NCBI GenBank assembly: GCA_022606425.2
Contig: JAHDVF020001353.1
Coordinates: 1,116,001 to 1,180,000 of the forward strand
Reading direction: 5' to 3'
Length of the DNA: 64,000 nt
From: Lepidostoma basale
Lineage: Eukaryota; Arthropoda; Insecta; Trichoptera; Lepidostomatidae
Below are positions 60,401-64,000 of the stretch, piece by piece. The notes under the pieces are model-generated. The model was not told where the DNA came from and did not search any database. It was given only the letters and a program-made list of their open reading frames with translations. The position numbers and the translations under genes were made by a program. Position 1 is the first letter of the stretch. Every line of letters starts with the position of its first letter.

Positions 60401-62468
60401 GTTCTTCTCCAGGGAGAAGAGCCCTGCAGGACGAGGTTAAAGCAGCAGACCTCACTTGGGATGATGTTAGGCATCAGGCATGCGATAGAGTCGGGCGGAG
60501 AAGGTTCCTTGTGTGACAGGACAAAAAGAATCTAATCTATTGTCATGTGAATTCATGCCATTTTATTGTCACATGAGTTCTACACCAGACCAAGACAGTG
60601 TTAGAATCACGCTGTTATCGCAGAGAATCAAACCCGGTACCTTCGGTGTGGTAGTCATAGCTATTACCACTCTGTTGAGCCTGCCACGAAGGTTATCAAT
60701 AATATCATCTGTATTGCGAATGCAACATCGATATAAATTAAAATAAATAGTGCCAACCCTTTTGTATGGAAGTGGAGCTTGGAGCTGGCAAAAAAAGGAT
60801 GAAAGTAGGATAAATACCGTAAAAAAGAGATCATTGAGAAGAATGTTCGGGAAGATGATATATAATAGAATACGTTTAAAAAAAATGTAAGGCAGATGAT
60901 TGCATCATACGTAGAATTATAAAAAGGATCCCTGAAATGGTTAGGACATATGGAACGAATGGATTAGAGAAAAAGGGTTAAAATGTTGTTAAAAACCAAG
61001 GAAAACATGGCATGACTTAATTAATCAAATACTAAAAGGCTATTGACATTCGAAGTCGGAAAAATCGAAGAGCGTGCATGTTACGATATATGAATTATAT
61101 TTTACCTGTACTCAATAGATGCCTTAAACTTTAATATTATTTGTAATTGAAAGGAAAGAGCAAATGACAGTTTGTAACATAAGTGTGAACGAAGAAAACT
61201 TGGAGCAGATGAATGAATTTGTGTATTTAGGTAGCATGTTCACAGCGGATGGCCGAACGGATAGTGACGTCGAAAGAAGGGTTGGTGCGGGTAACAAAGT
61301 GAATGGAGCTTTAAAATAGTTATTGAAAACGAAAATGGTCGTTCTCAATGGTCTCATCCCAACACTAATGTATGGAAGCGAAGCATGGAACTGGCAAAAG
61401 AAGGATGAGAACAGAATAAATTGCGTAGAGATGAGGTCCATAAGACGTATGTGTGGTAGAATGATATATGACAGAATCTTAAATGCTGATATAAGAATGG
61501 AATGTAGAGCGAAAGAAGGTATTATGAATAAAATTATGAAAGGATCGCTGCGTTGGTTCGGACGTATGGAGTGCATGGATGGAGAAAGAATGGTTAAGAA
61601 AGTATACGTTAATGATGTAAATGGAGTAAGGAGTCGAGGCAGACCGAGGAAAACATGGCATGACCAAATTAATCAAATTTTAAAGGTTGATCATGTTAGA
61701 AGTCAGAAGAATCGGCGTGCGTGTATGACTCGCTGTATGAACCAACCTGCCTCTGGTGATGCCGGTGGGGAGAGCAATCAAACTGCTGAACATGATCGCT
61801 TTGGAGATCGATGTCTTTCATATTCGTGAAAGTACGTTCAGAAGACAAATACTCTTGACTTTGGAGAGTATCTTGTATTCCTAATGTCGAACCAACCATC
61901 ATGTGTTCCTGATATTATATTTTCATGTTTTACCTGTTCTCAATAGATGCCTTAAACTATAATTGTTGTTTGTAATATCTTTTGAGAAAATAAACTGATT
62001 TGATTTGATTTGATGAATGTGGAGGATGCTAGAGAGGTGTGCCAGGATAGAGTAGTGTGGCGGTCCATCTCTCTGCCTACCCTTGCGGAGAAACAGCTTG
62101 ATGGTTTGTTTGTTTGTTTTATAATGTCTGATGGGATAATAAACTGATTTGATTTGGATGTAGAAGAAGCTCGAGAGGTATGTCAGGACAGAGCAGTATG
62201 GCAATCCATACTCTCTGCCTACCCCTTAGTAGAAACAGCATGATGGTTAATTAGCTAGTTGGTTAAATATAATATTTGTATTTCCTAGTTGACGCCAGCC
62301 CCTCCTGTGCCCTACATGGCCGCCCCATTCCAGGCGCCTGTGATGATGCTGCCCAACACTCTGATGGGCTACGCCCCTGCCGTGGCCATGTATCCCCCCA
62401 TGGGAGCACCCGCTCCTGTACAACCTCAGCCCCCCACGCCCACTCTCACCGAGGACGAGCTCAAACAG
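51439..62468 (+). CDS. Tollip: Toll-interacting protein (Tollip), six exons, C-terminus beyond window
   Basis: Exons: 51439-51492, 53565-53751, 54892-55003, 58125-58239, 60185-60271, 62289-62468, all with GT..AG borders and phases 0,1,2,0,0 that join correctly; 735 nt or 245 codons so far. The start is [18 protein letters not shown]. Then [12 protein letters not shown] (the N-terminal segment matching GELPQDFLRI of vertebrate Tollip, in the Tom1-binding part), then a C2 domain: [89 protein letters not shown], and [28 protein letters not shown]. Exon 6 is a Pro/Met/Ala-rich linker ending TLTEDELKQ, which is where the CUE (ubiquitin-binding) domain should begin; that exon is not in the window. 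Tollip is an endosomal adaptor in Toll/IL-1 receptor trafficking. Introns contain LINE scraps and MITEs but no exon is disrupted. Confidence 0.95.
51493..52810 (+). other. Tollip intron 1, first part
   Basis: AT-rich; no element with matched ends recognised. Confidence 0.6.
52811..53034. mobile_element. TTAA-type MITE in Tollip intron 1
   Basis: The left end CCCCTTTGAACCCTAAGGC and the right end GCCTTTAGGGTTCAAAGGG are inverted repeats. The right flank is TTAA (53035-53038); the left is TTTA, one mutation away. There is no coding content. CCCTTTGAACCCTA-type termini fit the piggyBac superfamily. Confidence 0.78.
53091..53235 (-). mobile_element. LINE family A 3' scrap
   Basis: TAACTAACTATCATGCTGTC, TCCCCACAAGGGTAGACAGA, AAGAATGGACCACCACACTG and TTCTTTCCTGACATACTT are the degraded 3' end of family A in minus orientation. 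Confidence 0.75.
53236..53564 (+). other. Tollip intron 1, last part
   Basis: This holds a short LINE-like scrap (AATAGCTGGAATGACCTGGA, AGAAAAATGGAAGAGGTGTA, TCCAGCAGTGGAGGGAAGA at about 53385-53480), which resembles the last codons and 3' UTR of an RTE-like element. The acceptor is GTTTTAG at 53564. Confidence 0.6.
53752..54504 (+). other. Tollip intron 2, first part
   Basis: No clear element. ACCCGGTAACAGGTGACCGT and AGCATGCGCAAATCACTTGC lie in a moderately GC-rich stretch that I cannot assign. GAGAAGCCGGTTAAGATTATCATTGAGAAGCCGGT-type text near 54236-54269 is a short direct repeat of GAGAAGCCGGT. Confidence 0.5.
54505..54823 (+). mobile_element. LINE family C-like relic
   Basis: [38 protein letters not shown], stop, [20 protein letters not shown], then NKVPTGN and decayed text ending in GAAGAAGAAG. 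It parallels family C residues about 510-597 (LLRTSEMKVLRSITGKTLRD). Stops show it is dead. Tollip intron 2. Confidence 0.78.
55004..55390 (+). other. Tollip intron 3, first part
   Basis: A LINE-tail-like scrap may occur near 55050-55090; otherwise nothing recognised. Confidence 0.45.
55395..55815. mobile_element. Inverted pair of LINE family A fragments
   Basis: Minus fragment 55400-55500 (TTTTTCGTCGATTTCTCTGA, GCCGACATTCAATATTTAAT, TTTTCTCGGTCTTCCTTTAT) and plus fragment 55590-55815 (GTTAACGATGTAAATGGAAC, GGAAGACCGAGGAAAACGTG, ATCAATCAAATATTAAATAT .. GGCGAGACGGCGTGATG, TTAGTTAGTTAG) cover the same coding stretch, so about 100 bp can pair as a hairpin. Confidence 0.75.
55816..56095 (+). other. 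Tollip intron 3, segment without recognised element
   Basis: AT-rich; nothing supported. Confidence 0.5.
56096..56509. mobile_element. MITE M1, copy a (complete)
   Basis: Inverted ends of at least 27 bp (AATTGTATCTCAATAGAGAC.. at 56096-56122 and its reverse complement at 56483-56509) bound 414 bp. The interior contains TGGCGCTAGTGTAGATTGA, CAGACGTAGTGGTCGTAAGA and AACCAATGACAGGTCATAAG. There is no coding region. Related copies lie at 5500-5905 and about 58385-58961. Superfamily not recognised. Confidence 0.88.
56510..57238 (+). other. Tollip intron 3, AT-rich segment
   Basis: No element with matched ends; no gene. Confidence 0.5.
57243..58012. mobile_element. TTAA-flanked piggyBac-type element hosting a LINE
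   Basis: TTAA lies at 57239-57242 and 58013-58016. The left end CCTTTAAATGCCAGTG and the right end (reverse complement CCTTTAGACACCCAGTG) are inverted repeats. Inside the right end lies the perfect palindrome GGTCCCGTACGGGACC (57981-57996). There is no transposase. The interior holds a family D LINE (57540-57940), which is younger. Confidence 0.8.
57540..57940 (-). mobile_element. LINE family D, 3' fragment
   Basis: The minus frame reads [20 protein letters not shown], a small deletion, [55 protein letters not shown], then with shifts [16 protein letters not shown] and CCTTTGTCCAGGAGTGGACG, and an AAG/GAAGAA tail (plus TTCTTCTTATTCTTC near 57540). Confidence 0.8.
58385..58961. mobile_element. 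MITE M1, copy b, with MITE M2 inserted
   Basis: The right inverted end (about 58934-58961) and the interior (CTCCAGGCGTTGTAAATGG, AGCCTTTCACATTACATTAA, GAAGGGCGGAATGGGGAATG, GCCAATGACAGGTCATAAAT) match copy a in the same orientation. The left terminal repeat is missing. MITE M2 (58503-58746) splits it. Confidence 0.8.
58503..58746. mobile_element. MITE M2, copy b, nested in M1
   Basis: The ends TGCACGCTTAATAGAACACT and GTTTACTATTAAGCGTGCGA match copy a at 18968-19224. TAT flanks both sides as a possible 3-bp duplication. Inside, ATGGATAGCGTTAACA occurs three times, against once in copy a. Confidence 0.85.
58985..59167 (+). mobile_element. LINE family C-like scrap
   Basis: The frame reads [40 protein letters not shown], then [17 protein letters not shown] and stop. 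It is the same block as family C residues about 495-560 and close to the copy at 54505. Confidence 0.75.
59430..59870. other. GC-rich island inside Tollip intron 4
   Basis: The sequence becomes GC-rich and CpG-rich (AAAGCGGGCGATAAATAAAA, TTGCCGGCGGCGGCCCTGGT, TACCCGCCCCGCGCCTCAAC) between AT-rich flanks. It holds the 18-base perfect palindrome AATAAAACATGTTTTATT at 59543-59560. A second polyadenylation-like AATAAA lies near 59860. No coding motif; it could be an LTR or a fragment of a non-autonomous element. Confidence 0.5.
59871..60184 (+). other. Tollip intron 4, end
   Basis: Nothing recognised before the acceptor TTCTAG at 60184. Confidence 0.5.
60400..60535 (+). mobile_element. LINE family E, 3' scrap
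   Basis: GAGCCCTGCAGGACGAGGTT, AAAGCAGCAGACCTCACTTG, GGATGATGTTAGGCATCAGG and GTGTGACAGGACAAAAAG match the family E terminus with a deletion of CATTGAGGCC-type text. Confidence 0.78.
60750..61085 (+). mobile_element. LINE family B relic
   Basis: CCTTTTGTATGGAAGTGGAG, GATGAAAGTAGGATAAATAC, GACATATGGAACGAATGG and AAGGAAAACATGGCATGACT are pieces of the family B C-terminus with many indels. Confidence 0.7.
61086..61145 (+). mobile_element. LINE family J 3' UTR scrap
   Basis: TTTTACCTGTACTCAATAGA followed by TGCCTTAAACTTTAATATTA and TTTGTAAT matches the family J 3' UTR. It separates two family B pieces. Confidence 0.7.
61146..62130 (+). mobile_element. LINE family B copy, split by LINE J
   Basis: The frame (61150 onward, one shift near 61315) reads [24 protein letters not shown], [31 protein letters not shown], then [68 protein letters not shown] and CMTRCM, where LINE J interrupts at 61742. 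The end resumes at 62014 (ATGAATGTGGAGGATGC.. to GAAACAGCTTGATGG, then a TTTG-type tail to about 62130). Confidence 0.82.
61742..62013 (+). mobile_element. LINE family J insertion in LINE B
   Basis: A 272-bp 3' end of family J (starting CCAACCTGCCTCTGGTGATG, ending TTTGATTTGATTTG) interrupts family B at the codons for MNVE. ATGAA precedes it (61737-61741) and follows it (62014-62018), a short target duplication that restores the family B sequence if removed. Confidence 0.85.
62150..62268 (+). mobile_element. LINE family A/B 3' scrap
   Basis: GGATGTAGAAGAAGCTCGAG, AGGTATGTCAGGACAGAGCA, CTGCCTACCCCTTAGTAGAA and GCATGATGGTTAATTAGC: last codons and tail of a family A/B copy just before Tollip exon 6. 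Confidence 0.75.
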
Positions 62469-62549
62469 GTATGCCCGAGCATTACTTAACCAGTAAAAAA
62501 CATAAAATCAGTTTTATAACCAGTTTTAATGGTCATTTACACCTGAGGA

Positions 62550-62925
62550 TGTAATTCGCTGCGCTCAATATTCAAGATCTATTGGCCCCAAACATTGTCA
62601 AATGCCGTTCTCTGGACCATGACAGGGGAAAAGCCAATTAAAGAACAAGTCACTAGACGCAAATGGCAGTGGATCGGTCACACTCTGAGACGAAACCCAG
62701 CCTGCATCGCTCAGGGCGCATAGACTAGTCCCCTATGGGGGGAAAGAGAAAGCGAGGCAGACCTAGAGCCACCTAGAGAAGAGCCCTGCAGGACGAGGTT
62801 AAAGCAGCAGGCCTCACTTGGGATGATGTTAGGCATCAGGTATGAGATAGAGTCGAGTGGAGGAGATTCCTTGAGGCCCTATGCACCACGGAGGTGTGAC
62901 AGGACAAAAAGAAGAAGACGAAGAC
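62550..62925 (+). mobile_element. LINE family E fragment
   Basis: CTCAATATTCAAGATCTATT, GGCCCCAAACATTGTCAAAT, CATGACAGGGGAAAAGCCAA, CGCAAATGGCAGTGGATCGG, then GACCTAGAGCCACCTAGAGA and the terminus GTGTGACAGGACAAAAAGAA. It parallels 2680-3045 closely, with an in-frame stop near 62720. Tollip intron 6. Confidence 0.8.
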
Positions 62926-63040
62926 ACTTGAGGATGATGAAAGAGGTCACCTCTGAAACGTAGTGTATAATATTTTTATTTTGTAAATATCTATAAATGA
63001 ATGTTTGTCTCTGATTTTCCTGAAAATTATTAACTCTTAA

Positions 63041-63821
63041 CGTACCGTGTTCAAAACAAAACGCTCGCTCCCATGTGGTCAATTCAGTTTACCGCTAACT
63101 TTATCTATAAATATCAAGCATATGACTCGATGAATCAAAATTTAATTTATGTCATCTTGTAAGGAATTTCATTAGGAATAGATCGATATCTATAACATAC
63201 ATGGATTATTTGAAAAACATATTATTAATTTTTTTCTGGAACCATGCGATTTCTGATATGGAATGCGAGACAGCATATGAGCAACTGACACCAAGTATGA
63301 ACTTGTCTCGCCCCGCCGCGCCGCGGCGCGGCCGTGGCGCTATGATTTTACGTATGATAAAGGCACCTAGGCAAAATGTATAGTACGTTCAAGACAACGA
63401 GTATGTATTAATATTTGTCCCTTTTGGTAAAGTGTTAATATTTTCACAGTTCTGATATTATTAAGTTGCGTGCTGCGTTTCCGTCCACAGTCGGTATTAT
63501 TACGTACCTATGAGAAAAGGCCAAACATATAATTTATAATACGTTCAAAACAGCGAGTAAGTATTTGTCACTTTTGATAAAGTTGTAAATATTAGCAAAA
63601 CAAATTCTACCTTAACACGAATGAAGGTGAGGGCAGTCTTAAAAAATATTTTTTTTTGGGATGAAGGAAGTAATTTTTTGCTTTTTTTTTTATTACGAAA
63701 TATTGAGAACACTTCAATGGAGGATTACAATTTTTTTTATAATATTAGGGTCAATAGGTTTTAAGAAAACCAACTTTAAATTGGCAGTGGAAACTCAATT
63801 GACCACATGGCAACGCGACGG
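63041..63821. mobile_element. Candidate TTAA-flanked element in Tollip intron 6
   Basis: CCATGTGGTCAATTCAGTTT at about 63071 and AAACTCAATTGACCACATGG at 63791-63810 are inverted with one mismatch. TTAA occurs just outside (63037-63040 and 63822-63825). The immediate termini match poorly. The interior contains two related blocks (ACGTTCAAGACAACGAGTAT at about 63383 and ACGTTCAAAACAGCGAGTAA at about 63541). Confidence 0.5.
63316..63331. repeat. Perfect GC palindrome
   Basis: CCGCGCCGCGGCGCGG equals its own reverse complement. It sits in a short CpG-rich patch (CGCCCCGCCGCGCC..GCCGTGGCGC) inside the candidate element at 63041-63821. Confidence 0.85.
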
Positions 63822-63825
63822 TTAA

Positions 63826-64000
63826 ACCGATCACCCTGAAAATATCACGGTTTGTTCTTATTAGTCCCAGGAAGGTTTTGAGAGTAGATTGAATGATTTC
63901 CAATTCTCTTTTTGTTTTGGGAAAAACCGATTGCTTTGAAATTTTGTTATTAACCGATTACTTTGAATACATACGAGTATGTTCATATGCTTTTCTTCTA
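63826..64000. other. End of window, Tollip intron 6
   Basis: Nothing recognised. The CUE-domain exon(s) of Tollip must lie further on. Confidence 0.6.

Noticed and set aside
24340..62468. A novel multigene defence or metabolic system spanning the window
   Set aside because: The three host genes are well-known, unrelated single-copy type genes, and everything else that is coding is of transposon origin.

Overview
This window is eukaryotic nuclear DNA, almost certainly from an insect and possibly a lepidopteran. The order is an inference from gene content and from the repeat families. Three host genes can be read through their splice sites. (1) A Kekkon-type LRR-Ig transmembrane receptor gene on the + strand has coding exons 5992-7429 and 7892-8892, giving 812 codons plus stop. 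(2) ETFDH, the mitochondrial electron transfer flavoprotein-ubiquinone oxidoreductase, lies on the - strand as 11 exons from 48681 down to 24340. The joined exons give exactly 1800 nt (599 aa), with every junction in phase. (3) Tollip lies on the + strand as six exons from 51439 to 62468. It covers the N-terminus, the C2 domain and the proline-rich linker; the C-terminal CUE exon(s) lie beyond the window. ETFDH and Tollip are head to head, with 2.76 kb between their start codons.

Most of the rest is transposable elements, many nested. Recognisable are: an apparently intact piggyBac-like element with TTAA ends (25149-27720); two mariners with TA duplications and inverted ends (4084-5333 and 36371-37659); a near full-length Jockey/CR1-like LINE ('family J', about 39985-44200) whose two ORFs share one frame and are separated by a single TGA; an RTE-like LINE family ('A', with relative 'B') ending in TTAG-type repeats, three copies of which have target-site duplications; a second RTE-like LINE ('C', 21382-23298) inserted inside an IS630/Tc1-type DNA transposon; and 3' fragments of several other LINEs (D, E, F, G, H, K, L). 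There is also a tRNA-Arg-like SINE, several MITE families (TTAA-flanked piggyBac type, TA-flanked pogo type, and two others, M1 and M2) and a 21-bp minisatellite of about 23 copies.

Layout: 1-5905 repeats; 5951-8892 the Kekkon-type gene with AT-rich 3' flank to about 11.2 kb; 11.5-24.3 kb intergenic repeats (hairpin, SINE, LINE fragments, minisatellite, nested transposons); 24.3-48.7 kb ETFDH with introns full of transposons; 48.7-51.4 kb the bidirectional intergenic region with a GC-rich block; 51.4-64 kb Tollip and its repeat-filled introns.

The three host genes belong to different pathways: cell-surface signalling, mitochondrial electron transfer, and endosomal/innate immune trafficking. 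I see no sign that they form a functional cluster. The most unusual signals are the LINE with a same-frame TGA between its ORFs and no usable AUG for the second ORF, the palindromic subterminal repeats of the piggyBac-like element and their echo in a TTAA MITE, and the layers of nested insertions that allow relative dating.
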